From Lewinellaceae bacterium (GTDB lineage: Bacteria > Bacteroidota > Bacteroidia > Chitinophagales > Saprospiraceae), in assembly GCA_020636255.1 (NCBI GenBank), contig JACJYE010000001.1:797501-861500 (forward strand): 64,000 nucleotides of DNA, written 5' to 3'. The notes beneath the pieces were generated by a model, which ran no database searches, was not told the origin of the DNA, and was given only the letters and a program-made list of their open reading frames with translations. The stretch's first letter is position 1. The number at the start of each line of letters is the position of its first letter. The position numbers and the translations under genes are program-made. Positions 8,431 through 16,900 of this stretch are shown one piece after another.

Positions 8431-9258
8431 TCAAAACTGCCGGTATTCCGATGGCAGCAGCCTGGGAACTTCTTCCAGGAAATGATCCCGCCATTCGGCC
8501 CGGCAGAGGAGGTATCCGCGGTTGCCGGGTGGCGGTTCCTGTCCGAATGTTACAGGGCTGCCGTCGAGGTAACAATGGGCGTAGCCCAGCTCTTCGACGA
8601 TAACCTTTTCCCCTGCCAGGTCCCAGATGGGAATACGCGGCATAAGGAAAATATTGACGTCGAGCTGCCCCTGGGCCATGAGCAGGGTCCGGTTGGCCGT
8701 CGTATAGGCGATACGGTTGTCGCCTACGCCAAGTTCCCGGAGCAGGCGCATATATTTTTCGCCTTTGTAGCGGGCGGGGTGGGCAAAGATGAGTTCGTGC
8801 AGGCCTTTGGCGCTGGCGGGTTTCAGGGGCCGCACCTGGCCTTTTTGCTCCATAAAGGCGCCTTCGCCCTGAACGGCATAGATCATGGTATCGTTCCAGG
8901 GGTAATATACCAGGCCGATCACCAGCCCTTCGCCCGGCTGGAAAAAGGCCGACTGGTGCGCGTACCCGTTTTTCCGTTCGATGTAATAACTGGTGCCGTC
9001 GAGTTCGTCGACGATGAGGTAGGGCTTGTCTTTTATGATCTCCTTATCGGGCGATTCTTCGCTGTGCAGGCCGATGTCCGGCAATCTCCGGGCCATTTGC
9101 TCCCGGGCCATCTCGGAAATAGCGAGGTCCACATCCGTCACTTTCGACCGGTCGGGTTTAGTGTATATCTGATAGGGGCCCATGTAGCGCTCCGTCATAA
9201 TGCGCCCCGCATCGCGGGCCATCGAGCGCATGAAATCGAGCATGCTTTGTTTACTCAT
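8431..9258 (-). CDS. Inositol monophosphatase/CysQ-like phosphatase
   Basis: 275-residue member of the Li-sensitive, Mg-dependent phosphatase superfamily. Metal-binding motifs are visible: TDVDLAIS (~41-47), HSEESP (65-70), the core DELDGT (84-89, cf. DPxDGT) and a C-terminal IWDLAGEKVIVEE (WDxAxG-like). The substrate could be inositol phosphate, 3'-phosphoadenosine-5'-phosphate or a sugar bisphosphate. The start is set at ATG 9258 rather than the TTG 9 bp upstream because it gives an 8-bp ATGAGTAA overlap with the stop of the upstream phosphatase gene, a sign of translational coupling. It is the third gene of a HIT/phosphatase/IMPase operon. Confidence 0.8.
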   Translation of the reverse strand: MSKQSMLDFMRSMARDAGRIMTERYMGPYQIYTKPDRSKVTDVDLAISEMAREQMARRLPDIGLHSEESPDKEIIKDKPYLIVDELDGTSYYIERKNGYAHQSAFFQPGEGLVIGLVYYPWNDTMIYAVQGEGAFMEQKGQVRPLKPASAKGLHELIFAHPARYKGEKYMRLLRELGVGDNRIAYTTANRTLLMAQGQLDVNIFLMPRIPIWDLAGEKVIVEELGYAHCYLDGSPVTFGQEPPPGNRGYLLCRAEWRDHFLEEVPRLLPSEYRQF

Positions 9259-9946
9259 GGATGTCAATGTTTTTCTGGAAGAACAATTGCCTGCTGGCCA
9301 GGTCGAAAGCGCACATGTTATTTAGGTACATGAGGCTGTATACACAACCGGCGTCGATATCTATGACAGGAAACTCGCTAAGATGGTTCAGCTGATTTTG
9401 GATCAGCGGCCGGTAAAGCGGGGTATGGCCGTGTACGATCACCCGCCCACGGAGCCAGTCCTTGTCCAGGCTGCTGTACCAATCCCTTATCCAGAGCATG
9501 GCGGCAAGGCCTTCCAATGGGTCGGGGAGCCGAAAATCCAGCCCTGCGTGGACGAGGAAGTAGCCTTCCGGTTCGTAGTAATACGGGAGGCCTCCCAGGA
9601 AATCCAGGTAATTGCCCGGGATGTCCCCGGGGGGGTCTTCCGGGCCCAGGCCGAAACTTTGCATGGTGCTGTCGCCACCGTTGTTCAGCCACATAGCCTG
9701 GGCTGACGGCCTGCCATTTGTAGCGTTGAGCAACAGCTCTTCGTGGTTGCCACGCAGGCAAAACACCTGATAACCGCCTGCCTGCAGTGCCCAGATCTGG
9801 TCTATCACGCCCTTGCTGTTGGGCCCCCGGTCGATATAATCGCCCAACAGGTAGAGCTCATCCGATGCGGTAAGGCCGATCATATCCAGCAACGCATCGA
9901 AGGTTTTGAGGCAACCGTGAATATCGGAGATAGCGATCTGCCTCAT
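9251..9946 (-). CDS. Metallophosphoesterase, PP1/ApaH-like
   Basis: 231-residue calcineurin-type phosphoesterase with complete metal signatures: SDIHG (Asp8, His10), GDYIDRG (35-41), GNHEE (66-70), and later HAGLDF and HGHTPLY histidines. This size and motif set match the bacterial Ser/Thr protein phosphatase PrpA/diadenosine tetraphosphatase-like group. It overlaps the upstream HIT gene by 4 bp (ATGA) and the downstream IMPase gene by 8 bp, so all three are probably translated together. With a HIT hydrolase next to it, a nucleotide polyphosphate substrate is plausible, but that is inference. Confidence 0.85.
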   Translation of the reverse strand: MRQIAISDIHGCLKTFDALLDMIGLTASDELYLLGDYIDRGPNSKGVIDQIWALQAGGYQVFCLRGNHEELLLNATNGRPSAQAMWLNNGGDSTMQSFGLGPEDPPGDIPGNYLDFLGGLPYYYEPEGYFLVHAGLDFRLPDPLEGLAAMLWIRDWYSSLDKDWLRGRVIVHGHTPLYRPLIQNQLNHLSEFPVIDIDAGCVYSLMYLNNMCAFDLASRQLFFQKNIDIHE

Positions 9947-10365
9947 CTTTCCATCTTACTTTTGATCAGGCCCGCCCATTCCCGGAGTTGTTCGGGCGCC
10001 GCCTTTTCCTGTCCGAAGCGTACTTTCATGCCATCCCCCTCATAACGGGGAATGATGTGCAGGTGTACATGGGGTACTTCCTGGAATGCTGCCCGCCCGT
10101 TGTTCTGCAGCAGGTTGGTGCCTTCAACTCTTAGGCCTGAACGGCGCAGGGCGCGGTCGATCCGCATACCCACCCTGAAAAGGTGGGCCCCCGTTTCTTC
10201 ATCCATTTCATTCAACTCCCGGAAATGAGCTTTGGGGACGGCCAGCACGTGCCCGGGGTTGATCGGCATGATGTCCATGAAGGCGATCACCTTATCATCT
10301 TCGTAAACGGTAACCGCAGGAATACTCCCCTCGATGATCTTACAAAAAATGCAGTCGTCTGTCAT
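9943..10365 (-). CDS. HIT family nucleotide hydrolase (HinT-like)
   Basis: 140 residues. The histidine triad HVHLHIIP (His99, 101, 103) forms the catalytic site that hydrolyses nucleoside phosphoramidates or dinucleoside polyphosphates. The N-terminal CIFCKIIEGSIPA carries Cys5 and Cys8, part of the zinc site found in many HIT proteins, followed by the NPGHVLAVPK loop. It is the promoter-proximal gene of the three-gene overlapping operon running leftward to 8431. Confidence 0.93.
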   Translation of the reverse strand: MTDDCIFCKIIEGSIPAVTVYEDDKVIAFMDIMPINPGHVLAVPKAHFRELNEMDEETGAHLFRVGMRIDRALRRSGLRVEGTNLLQNNGRAAFQEVPHVHLHIIPRYEGDGMKVRFGQEKAAPEQLREWAGLIKSKMER

Positions 10366-10501
10366 CGTATGCTAACTTTTATTATTCCCCAAGCTCGCAA
10401 AAAATACGATGCGGGGCAAACCCCAGCAGCGAAACCTTTTGCGGTAGCCCATCAACCTCCTTTCGCGCTGTTTGTTCCTTTTACATGAAGTATAGAATGC
10501 C

Positions 10502-10918
10502 ATGACGGATATACAACTGCTTTCCATCCCGCTGCAGCCTCAGGCCTGCATCGGCTTCGTATCGGGCCCTGCCTGTGGCGGGGTCAACGTTTTCATTGGC
10601 ACCGTGCGTAACCAGACACAAGGGCGGCCGGTGATACGCCTGGAGTTCGAAGCCTATGAGCCTATGGCGATTGCTGAAATGCGCAAGATCGCCGAGCAAC
10701 TGAAGCAGCGCTGGCCGGTGGAAAGGGTATCCTTCCACCACCGCATTGGCGTGTTAGGCCCGGGCGAGACCGCCGTCATCATCGCCGTGTCGGCCCCGCA
10801 CCGCCAGGCCTCTTTCGAAGCCTGCCAATATGCTATCGACACCCTGAAACAAAGCGTTCCCATCTGGAAAAAGGAAATTTTCGAAGATGGAGAGGTGTGG
10901 GTGGCGGCGCACCCGTAG
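10502..10918 (+). CDS. moaE: Molybdopterin synthase catalytic subunit
   Basis: 138 residues. MoaE transfers sulfur from MoaD thiocarboxylate to precursor Z, making molybdopterin. Visible family blocks are NVFIGTVRNQTQG, FEAYEPMAIAEM, FHHRIGVLGPGE, a SAPHRQASFEACQ segment and the catalytic-lysine region PIWKKEIF. No moaD or other cofactor gene is seen within the window, so it stands alone here, between the divergent HIT gene and the convergent CNNM gene. Confidence 0.95.
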   Translation: MTDIQLLSIPLQPQACIGFVSGPACGGVNVFIGTVRNQTQGRPVIRLEFEAYEPMAIAEMRKIAEQLKQRWPVERVSFHHRIGVLGPGETAVIIAVSAPHRQASFEACQYAIDTLKQSVPIWKKEIFEDGEVWVAAHP

Positions 10919-10989
10919 GCCACGGGCACCTGTGGACAAAAAAGGCATAGTGGCGGAGCCTCCATCCCTCTCCGGAGCGGTAGGCGGTA

Positions 10990-12249
10990 TCAGGCGTTTC
11001 CCGGTTCCTCCAGTTTCAGCATGCGGACTGTTTCGATCTTCGTGTCGCTCACCAGTTCCAGCACGAACTGATATTCGTTGAGGGTGAGCGTAGCGCCTTG
11101 CTCGGGGATGGCGGCGGTGGTCATGATCAGGTAACCAGAAAGGGTGTGGTAGTCGCCCTCCGGTAGTTTGAGGTTGTATTTCTCGTTGAGGTAATCGATC
11201 TCCAGGCGGCCGGAGAAGATGTATTCCAGGCCTGGGATGACAATGGCCTCAACGTATTCCTCCTGGTCGTGCTCGTCCTCGATCTCGCCGAATATCTCTT
11301 CCAGGATGTCTTCGAGGGTAATGATGCCGGACACGCCGCCGAATTCATCCACCACAACGGCGATGTTGATCCGTTCCCGGATAAAATTGTTGAGCAGGTC
11401 GGCTACGCGCATGACTTCCGGGATAAAGGGGGCTTCGATGATGAGTTCAGCGATCGTGCGCGGGTGGGTGAGCAATTGTTGGTGGTGGACGTAGCCCAGC
11501 ACATTGTCGATATCGTCTTTGGTAATGATGATACGCGACAGCTTGGTCTCTTTGAAAAGTTGTTCAAGGCCTTCCAGGGTGGCATTGACGTCGATGTTCT
11601 CGATCTCGGGCCGGGGCACCATACAGTCGCGCACGCGGATATCGCGAAGGTTGAGCGCTTTGCCGAAGAGTTCCTTGTCGACGAGTTCTTCCTGTGGGTC
11701 GAGGCGGGTATCGTAGATGAAGTTTTCGAGGTCGAGGCGGGTAAATGCGTTGTCCGTCTCCTGGGTTGGCGTGCGCATGAGTTTGAGCAGCCCGTTCGAC
11801 AGGCTGGTCATGGCCCAGGCGGGGGGCAGCAGCAGCCATTCCAGAAATTTGATGGGGTAGGCCAGAAAATAGAGGATCTCATCGGCATACAGCCGGAAGA
11901 GCGTTTTGGGCAGGAACTCTCCGAATATCAGCACGATAATGGTCGCGATGATGGTCTCGGTGAGCAGCAAGGCCAGCGGGTGTTCCATGGCGGGGGCCTG
12001 CAACAGATAGGGCTCGATGAGTTTGGTCAGCAGGGTGGTGAAGATGACCAGGGCGATGTTGTTGCCTACCAGCATCGTGCTCAGGAAGCCGGCAGGGTCG
12101 TCGTAGAACCGGGCCAGGATGCGGCCGCGGGCAGCCCCTTTTTTCTTTTTCAGCTCCACGCGCAGCTTGTTGGCCGAGATAAAAGCGATCTCGGTACCTG
12201 AAAAGAGGGCGGAAAGCACCAGTGCCAGTATGATAAAAGCAATAAGCAT
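10990..12249 (-). CDS. CNNM/CorC-type membrane protein with CBS pair (HlyC/CorC family)
   Basis: 419 residues. The N-terminal DUF21/CNNM domain has about four membrane segments (start MLIAFIILALVLSALFSGTE, which carries the conserved SGTE). Then come a CBS pair (RDCMVPRPEI ... VVDEFGGVSGIITLEDILEEI) and a C-terminal CorC_HlyC FAD-like domain. The family is linked to Mg/Co efflux; in Bacteroidota one relative is the gliding protein GldE, so either assignment is possible. It lies 3 bp downstream of lptC, implying co-transcription at the envelope. Confidence 0.88.
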   Translation of the reverse strand: MLIAFIILALVLSALFSGTEIAFISANKLRVELKKKKGAARGRILARFYDDPAGFLSTMLVGNNIALVIFTTLLTKLIEPYLLQAPAMEHPLALLLTETIIATIIVLIFGEFLPKTLFRLYADEILYFLAYPIKFLEWLLLPPAWAMTSLSNGLLKLMRTPTQETDNAFTRLDLENFIYDTRLDPQEELVDKELFGKALNLRDIRVRDCMVPRPEIENIDVNATLEGLEQLFKETKLSRIIITKDDIDNVLGYVHHQQLLTHPRTIAELIIEAPFIPEVMRVADLLNNFIRERINIAVVVDEFGGVSGIITLEDILEEIFGEIEDEHDQEEYVEAIVIPGLEYIFSGRLEIDYLNEKYNLKLPEGDYHTLSGYLIMTTAAIPEQGATLTLNEYQFVLELVSDTKIETVRMLKLEEPGNA

Positions 12250-12252
12250 GTC

Positions 12253-12876
12253 TTATTCTAATTCCTTATCCAGCCTGTCGGTTTTAAGCCGCCCCTCGAT
12301 CGCGTTGATGCGGGAGTAGCTGAAGTCCTGGTCGGCTTCGAAACCGTGGCCGTAGATGATCTCGCCGGGCCGTGTGACGACGACGAATTTTTGGGTGTAA
12401 ACTTTGCGGCTGCGCTCATCCCAGATCAGTTCCTCGGATTCCAGTTTTTCGCCTTCGACGCTATGCCAGACGACGCTGTCGCGCACCACCACCTGGTTTT
12501 GCCTTTCCATTCGTATGCCGTAGCGTGCGGTGAGTTCACTGGTGATGCTGCCTGCCGGGCCGAAAAATTCGACGTGGACGCCATCCGGAAACTCCTGGCG
12601 GGGCTCCTGGCGGTCGAGGTAGTACAACATCGTCGGCCCGGTGACCCGCACGCGCACCTGTGCGGAATCGCTGTACAGGATCTCCACGTTTTTGGCGGTT
12701 TCCGCCTGGGTGTCGAATTTGGATACGAGCTCGGAAATGTCTTCCATATCGTTTTTACACCCCGACAGCAGGGCGCCACCGGCCAGGATAAAGGCCAGGC
12801 AGATGATACCTGCAAAGCAAGGCCTCCGGACTGGGTGGATAGAGCAAGCAGCAAACAACTTTTTATAATTCGCCAT
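12253..12876 (-). CDS. lptC: LPS export periplasmic protein LptC
   Basis: 207 residues. LptC receives lipopolysaccharide from LptBFG and passes it to LptA across the periplasm. A positively charged N-terminus is followed by a hydrophobic stretch ending in a lipobox LLSGC with Cys40, so the protein is membrane-anchored. The mature part shows the expected pattern of short beta strands (VEFFGPAGSITSELTARYG, EELIWDERSRKVYT, IIYGHGFEADQDFS). It has a clear promoter at 12910-12937 and is followed after 3 bp by the CNNM gene. Confidence 0.88.
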   Translation of the reverse strand: MANYKKLFAACSIHPVRRPCFAGIICLAFILAGGALLSGCKNDMEDISELVSKFDTQAETAKNVEILYSDSAQVRVRVTGPTMLYYLDRQEPRQEFPDGVHVEFFGPAGSITSELTARYGIRMERQNQVVVRDSVVWHSVEGEKLESEELIWDERSRKVYTQKFVVVTRPGEIIYGHGFEADQDFSYSRINAIEGRLKTDRLDKELE

Positions 12877-12909
12877 GGTGGGCGTCGTACTTCATTGTAA
12901 AGAAAGATA

Positions 12910-12937
12910 CAAATATACGGCCATCTTCGATTCCAAA
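12910..12937 (-). promoter_or_regulatory. Promoter of lptC operon
   Basis: On the minus strand, TTTG (12934-12937) and TATATTTG (12910-12917) are separated by 16 nt, close to the Bacteroidota consensus. The predicted start is ~35 bp upstream of the lptC ATG. Confidence 0.5.
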
Positions 12938-13035
12938 GCGCATAAAAAGCAGGCCGCTCCATGTAAGCCTGACAAATATCATTGGGTTAGCCGTCCCGAA
13001 ACTGCAATTTTGCAGCTCAAAAAACGGTAATCGGC

Positions 13036-14289
13036 ATGAGGCCCATAGAACTACTGGCGCCCGCCGGCTCTTTCGAGTCGCTGCGGGCAGCGCTGCAGGC
13101 AGGAGCAGATTCGGTGTATTTCGGCGTAGAGCAGCTCAATATGCGTGCGCGTTCGGCCAACAATTTCTCGATTGCCGGCCTGCCGGAGATCCAGGATATT
13201 TGCCGGCAGAAAGGGGTTCGTACTTACCTTGCCCTCAACACCATCCTTTACGGGCACGACCTTCAGCTGATGCGGCGCCTGCTCGACGCCGCCCGCGAAG
13301 CGGGCATCGACGCCGTGATCGCCATGGACCCGGCCGCTATGCTTTACGCCCGGCAGTTGGGCATTCCCGTCCACCTTTCCACGCAGGTGAACATCACCAA
13401 CCTGGAAGCGGTACAATTTTACGCGCCGTATACGGAGGCAGTGGTGCTTTCCCGCGAGCTCTCCCTCAGCCAGGTTGCCGACATCTGCCGGCAGATAGAA
13501 TCGAAGCAGATACTGGGCCCGTCGGGGCAGCTCGTACGCGTCGAGGTATTTGCCCACGGCGCCCTGTGCATGGCCGTTTCCGGCAAGTGTTACCTCAGCC
13601 TGCATACCCACAATGCATCGGCCAACCGCGGCGCCTGCAAGCAGAACTGTCGCCGCACCTATACGGTAAAGGACGACGAAGGGAACGAGTTGCTCATCGA
13701 CAATGAATACATCATGTCGCCCAAAGACCTGTCTACGATCGGCTTTCTGGATAAACTTGCGGAGACGGGGGTGAGCATTCTCAAGATAGAAGGGCGCAGC
13801 AAAGGGCCCGATTACGTCTACGAAACTACGGCCTGCTACAGAGAGGCCCTGCAGGCCCTTGCCGACGGCAGCTATGGGCCTGGCAAGGTGGCCGGTTGGC
13901 TGGATCGCCTGTCCCGCGTTTATAACCGTGGTTTTTGGGATGGCTATTACCTGGGCCAGAAAATGGGCGAATGGACGGATGCGCCGGGATCCAAAGCCGC
14001 CGAGCGCAAGGTGCTCATCGGTATCGGCGTCAAATACTTCGGCAATATTGGTGTCGGCGAGTTCGTCCTGCAAAGCGGCAGCCTTAAGGTCGGCGATGAG
14101 ATATTGATCACCGGCCCCACGACGGGCCTGCTGCGAACGAAGGTAAACAGCCTTCAGCTGGAGGGGCAGGCGGTGGGGTCGGTCGGCCGCCGCGGCGTAC
14201 ATTTTTCCATGCCGGTTGCCGAAAAGGTCCGCCCTTCTGATAAGCTTTACAAAATAGAATATGATCCAGGTCGCATTTCAGCGGAATAA
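13036..14289 (+). CDS. Peptidase U32 family protein (tRNA/rRNA hydroxylase-type)
   Basis: 417 residues. The U32 signature is complete: EVFAHGALCMAVSGKCYLS with Cys178 and Cys185, followed by Cys201 and Cys205 (ANRGACKQNC), the cysteines that bind an iron-sulfur cluster. It starts with the family N-terminus LLAPAGSFESLRAALQAGAD. Well-studied U32 proteins (TrhP, RlhA) hydroxylate tRNA U34 or 23S rRNA rather than degrade protein. The C-terminal beta-barrel domain (VGEFVLQSGSLKVGDEILI) is present. A small ferredoxin gene overlaps its 3' end by 29 bp, suggesting a dedicated electron donor. The start at 13036 lies just after a CAATTTTG -7-like box near 13009. Confidence 0.88.
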   Translation: MRPIELLAPAGSFESLRAALQAGADSVYFGVEQLNMRARSANNFSIAGLPEIQDICRQKGVRTYLALNTILYGHDLQLMRRLLDAAREAGIDAVIAMDPAAMLYARQLGIPVHLSTQVNITNLEAVQFYAPYTEAVVLSRELSLSQVADICRQIESKQILGPSGQLVRVEVFAHGALCMAVSGKCYLSLHTHNASANRGACKQNCRRTYTVKDDEGNELLIDNEYIMSPKDLSTIGFLDKLAETGVSILKIEGRSKGPDYVYETTACYREALQALADGSYGPGKVAGWLDRLSRVYNRGFWDGYYLGQKMGEWTDAPGSKAAERKVLIGIGVKYFGNIGVGEFVLQSGSLKVGDEILITGPTTGLLRTKVNSLQLEGQAVGSVGRRGVHFSMPVAEKVRPSDKLYKIEYDPGRISAE

Positions 14290-14488
14290 GTGCATCGGCT
14301 GCTATGCCTGTGTAGAGGCGGCGCCGGAGCATTGGGCCATGTCGCGGCGCGATGGCAAGAGCTTTTTGCGGAAAAGCGAAAAGAGGGGCGATTATTACAT
14401 TAAAAACCTGCCCGAGCCGGAAAGTGAAAAGCTGGAACGTTCTGCCCGCAATTGCCCGGTGCGCATCATCCGGGTGAAGCGGTTGTGA
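14261..14488 (+). CDS. Small single-cluster [4Fe-4S] ferredoxin
   Basis: 75 residues. Cys11, Cys14 and Cys17 (CIGCYACVEAAP) plus Cys65-Pro66 give the CxxCxxC...CP pattern of a monocluster [4Fe-4S] ferredoxin. The ATG is inside the upstream U32 gene (29-bp overlap in another frame), so translation is probably coupled. The pairing suggests it feeds electrons to the U32 iron-sulfur enzyme. Confidence 0.85.
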   Translation: MIQVAFQRNKCIGCYACVEAAPEHWAMSRRDGKSFLRKSEKRGDYYIKNLPEPESEKLERSARNCPVRIIRVKRL

Positions 14489-14489
14489 A

Positions 14490-14540
14490 TGCTGATTGTT
14501 GATCGCTTGCTGGAAAGGGCCAGGCGATCAACAACCAGCA
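14490..14540. terminator. Long stem between convergent genes
   Basis: A 17-bp stem (14490-14506 with 14524-14540, one mismatch, core TTGTTGATCGC) and a 17-nt loop separate the convergent ferredoxin and isomerase genes. There is no T-run on either strand, so it could be a bidirectional terminator of a non-classical kind or a relic of a repeat. Confidence 0.45.
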
Positions 14541-14561
14541 AGAGTGAGTTAAACGGGGGTG

Positions 14562-15539
14562 TCAGGTCAGCTTCGCTCCTTCTCTGATGAGCAGGGCCTT
14601 GGTCGCGCGTATCCCGTCCTCTTCGCTCAGGCGTGTGCCTTCGTATTCGATGCCGATATGGCCGGTATAGCCGGCCTCTCTGACGATCTTAAGGATGCGC
14701 CAGTAATCCATTTGCGTTTCCGAGCCGTCCTCATTGAAGTCATAGGATTTGGCACTGACGCCTTTAGCGAAGGGCATCAGTTCCGAGATGCCCTGATAGC
14801 GGTCATACGATTCGGCGCAGTTCCCGTCCTGGGTGCGGGTGATACAGAAGTTGCCGAAATCGGGCAGGGTGCCGACGTTGCTTTTGTTTACGGCATTCAT
14901 GATGAAGGACAGCCACTGTCCGTTGGAGGAAAACCCGCCGTGGTTTTCGACGATCACGTTCATGCCCAGTTGTTCGGCGTAATCGCCGAGCTCAGTCAGG
15001 CTATGGGCAGCGGCCTGGGCCACGTCGTCGGCCTTGCCTTCGCCGGCGGCATTCACCCTGATGGAGTGGCAGCCCAGGAATTTGGCGGCATCCAGCCATT
15101 TGTAGTGGTTGTAAACGGCTTCTTCGCGGGCCTTCTTATCCAGGCTCCCGAGTGATCCTTCACCGTCGATCATGATAAGCACGCTGCGCACACCGTTGTC
15201 ATCGGCCCGCTTTTTCATTTCGGCCAGATAGGCCTGGTCTTTGGCCTTGTCTTTAAAGAACTGGTTGACATACTCAACGGCTTCTATACCGAAGTCCTTT
15301 TTCGCTTTGATGGCGAAATCGAGGTTGTCCATTTTGCCGTCGAAAAGGGATTTGTGCAGAGACCACTGGGCCAGTGAGATCTTGAAGAAAAGCTCAGAGG
15401 AGGTGTCGAGCATTTTCGTGTCATCTGATTCAGCTGAAGATTGCTGCCCGCTGTTCCCGCAGGCGGAAAGGCCGTAAACGGCCAGCCCGGCTGCCATGAG
15501 GCCGGACTCGCGGAGGAATGTACGCCTAGTTTTTTTCAT
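14562..15539 (-). CDS. Sugar phosphate isomerase/epimerase-like TIM-barrel protein with Tat-type lipoprotein signal
   Basis: 325 residues. The N-terminus TRRTFLRESGLMAAGLAVYGLSAC combines a twin-arginine motif and a lipobox, so the protein is likely exported folded and lipid-anchored. The body is an AP-endonuclease-2/xylose-isomerase-like barrel: FKISLAQWSLH, FGIEAVEYVNQFF, VIVENHGG, LPDFGNFC, GHIGIEYEG, with metal-binding Glu, Asp and His residues visible. Such exported isomerase-like proteins are common in Bacteroidota and Planctomycetes; the substrate is unknown. It is monocistronic, convergent to the ferredoxin gene. Confidence 0.8.
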   Translation of the reverse strand: MKKTRRTFLRESGLMAAGLAVYGLSACGNSGQQSSAESDDTKMLDTSSELFFKISLAQWSLHKSLFDGKMDNLDFAIKAKKDFGIEAVEYVNQFFKDKAKDQAYLAEMKKRADDNGVRSVLIMIDGEGSLGSLDKKAREEAVYNHYKWLDAAKFLGCHSIRVNAAGEGKADDVAQAAAHSLTELGDYAEQLGMNVIVENHGGFSSNGQWLSFIMNAVNKSNVGTLPDFGNFCITRTQDGNCAESYDRYQGISELMPFAKGVSAKSYDFNEDGSETQMDYWRILKIVREAGYTGHIGIEYEGTRLSEEDGIRATKALLIREGAKLT

Positions 15540-15590
15540 TGTTTTTGTCTTTGAGAGAAAGATAGAAAAAATCTTTGAACACGCTAAGCG

Positions 15591-16151
15591 TCAGTTATTG
15601 AATTGGTTCATGGCATGCTGCAGGCCTATCGTCCCGACTGCTTTGGCGGCGTCGGCGGCTTTCTGGAGCAGCTCCGGCAACAGTTTTTCCTCTTCGCCGT
15701 TCCATTCCCCCAGCACGTAATCGACCTGGCGCCCCTGGGAAAACTCCCTGCCGATGCCGAGGCGCAGGCGGGCATAGTCGTTGCCGCCGATAAACTGATC
15801 GATATCTTTCAGCCCGTTGTGGCCGCCGTCGCTACCCTTGCCGCGCAGGCGCAGCTTGCCAAAGGGCAGGTTGAGGTCGTCGAGGATGACGAGCAGGTTA
15901 TTTTTTTCGATCTTCTCCTGCTGAAGCCAGTACCGCACGGCCTTGCCGCTGCGGTTCATATAGGTGGAGGGTTTGAGCAGCACAAAAATGCGGCCTTTAT
16001 GGCGGAAGCTGGCCAGGCTGCCCAGTTGTTCGGTTTTCCATGCTGCGTCGAATTCCCTGGCCAGTGTTTCCACAACGTCAAAACCGATATTGTGGCGGGT
16101 ATGCTCATACTCTGCTCCGATATTACCCAGGCCGACGATGAGGTGTTTCAT
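15591..16151 (-). CDS. pth: Peptidyl-tRNA hydrolase
   Basis: 186 residues. Pth recycles tRNA by cleaving prematurely released peptidyl-tRNA. The N-terminus MKHLIVGLGNIGAEYEHTRH has Asn10 and the catalytic His20 followed by NIGFDVVE. Later come FVLLKPSTYMNRSG, LLVILDDLNLPFGKLRLR with the catalytic Asp, and GGHNGLKDI. Length is standard. Confidence 0.96.
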   Translation of the reverse strand: MKHLIVGLGNIGAEYEHTRHNIGFDVVETLAREFDAAWKTEQLGSLASFRHKGRIFVLLKPSTYMNRSGKAVRYWLQQEKIEKNNLLVILDDLNLPFGKLRLRGKGSDGGHNGLKDIDQFIGGNDYARLRLGIGREFSQGRQVDYVLGEWNGEEEKLLPELLQKAADAAKAVGTIGLQHAMNQFNN

Positions 16152-16202
16152 GTTTCTTACGTGATGTGTGTTTGGTGAACGCTAAGAGCTTGTGCCATAG
16201 GG

Positions 16203-16799
16203 TTAATCCTTTCCGGCGTTGACAGATGAACTGCCCTCCAGGGCCATCAGCCATTCTATGCTGCGGATGAAAGCCGTTTTTGCCAGTTTATAGTCGCTGG
16301 TGCTTTCCCATTTTTGATCGGCCATCTTCACCTTCATACGGTAGTAGGAATCCCGCGCTATAGGGTGGCTGCGCAGATAATCGCGGAAGGCGATGCGGCT
16401 TGACCAGAAGGGGGAATCTAACAGGGCTACATGCAGGTAATGGGTTGCCGGGTGCTGTTGCCGGCTCGGTACTTTATCTTTCGTATCGAACACGGCCTGC
16501 TGGAGCGCCTGAAGCCTGGCGAACAGGCGCCTATCGGGCATTGCCGGCCCATAACACGGGTAATAACAGTAGCCGGCTTCCAGCAGAGGCTTTACAACCT
16601 GCTCCAATTGTGCTTCGTTTCGCAGGCCGGCCATGATATCGATGACGGGTTTGGCTCCCAACCCTTTCACGGCAGTACTACCGATATGCTCCACTACGGG
16701 CGACAGGTGCAGCAGGCAATGTTCCAGGCATTGCCGCTCCTGATCAAAAAGGCCCACCCATTCGGGCTTGTATGGGACGATATCGATGTGCTCTGCCAT
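16203..16799 (-). CDS. GrpB family protein (UPF0157)
   Basis: 198 residues from the ATG at 16799. The frame stays open upstream, but that stretch is the 5' leader with a repeat fragment and promoter. The signature block HIDIVPYKPEW ... VEHIGSTAVKGLGAKPVIDIM is the GrpB nucleotidyltransferase-like core (GSTAVxGLxAKPxIDI). Members are nucleotidyltransferase-fold proteins, some fused to CoaE; their own reaction is not well defined. A TATTTTTG promoter lies at 16884-16891. Confidence 0.85.
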   Translation of the reverse strand: MAEHIDIVPYKPEWVGLFDQERQCLEHCLLHLSPVVEHIGSTAVKGLGAKPVIDIMAGLRNEAQLEQVVKPLLEAGYCYYPCYGPAMPDRRLFARLQALQQAVFDTKDKVPSRQQHPATHYLHVALLDSPFWSSRIAFRDYLRSHPIARDSYYRMKVKMADQKWESTSDYKLAKTAFIRSIEWLMALEGSSSVNAGKD

Positions 16800-16819
16800 G
16801 TTGCGGCGGCGGCGTTTAG

Positions 16820-16873
16820 TAATAATCAAAAAACAAGTTCGACGATTTTGCGATGTAGTGCAGGCTGGAAGCG
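16820..16873 (-). repeat. Half copy (3' half) of the palindromic repeat family
   Basis: The reverse complement matches the right half of the full copies at 18788-18906 and 55640-55757, including the shared core GTCGAACTTGTTTTTTGA. It lies in the 5' leader of the GrpB gene, just after its promoter. The left half is missing. Confidence 0.7.
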
Positions 16874-16883
16874 CATAAAGGTG

Positions 16884-16891
16884 CAAAAATA
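16884..16891 (-). promoter_or_regulatory. -7 box of the GrpB gene
   Basis: Minus-strand TATTTTTG, an exact TAnnTTTG match, in the context AATTCCTATTTTTGCA. The same context recurs upstream of the other repeat copy at 18915-18922. Confidence 0.45.
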
Positions 16892-16900
16892 GGAATTATT

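Noticed and set aside
13051..14202. 383-codon minus-strand frame inside the U32 gene
   Set aside because: Shadow of the well-supported U32 gene.
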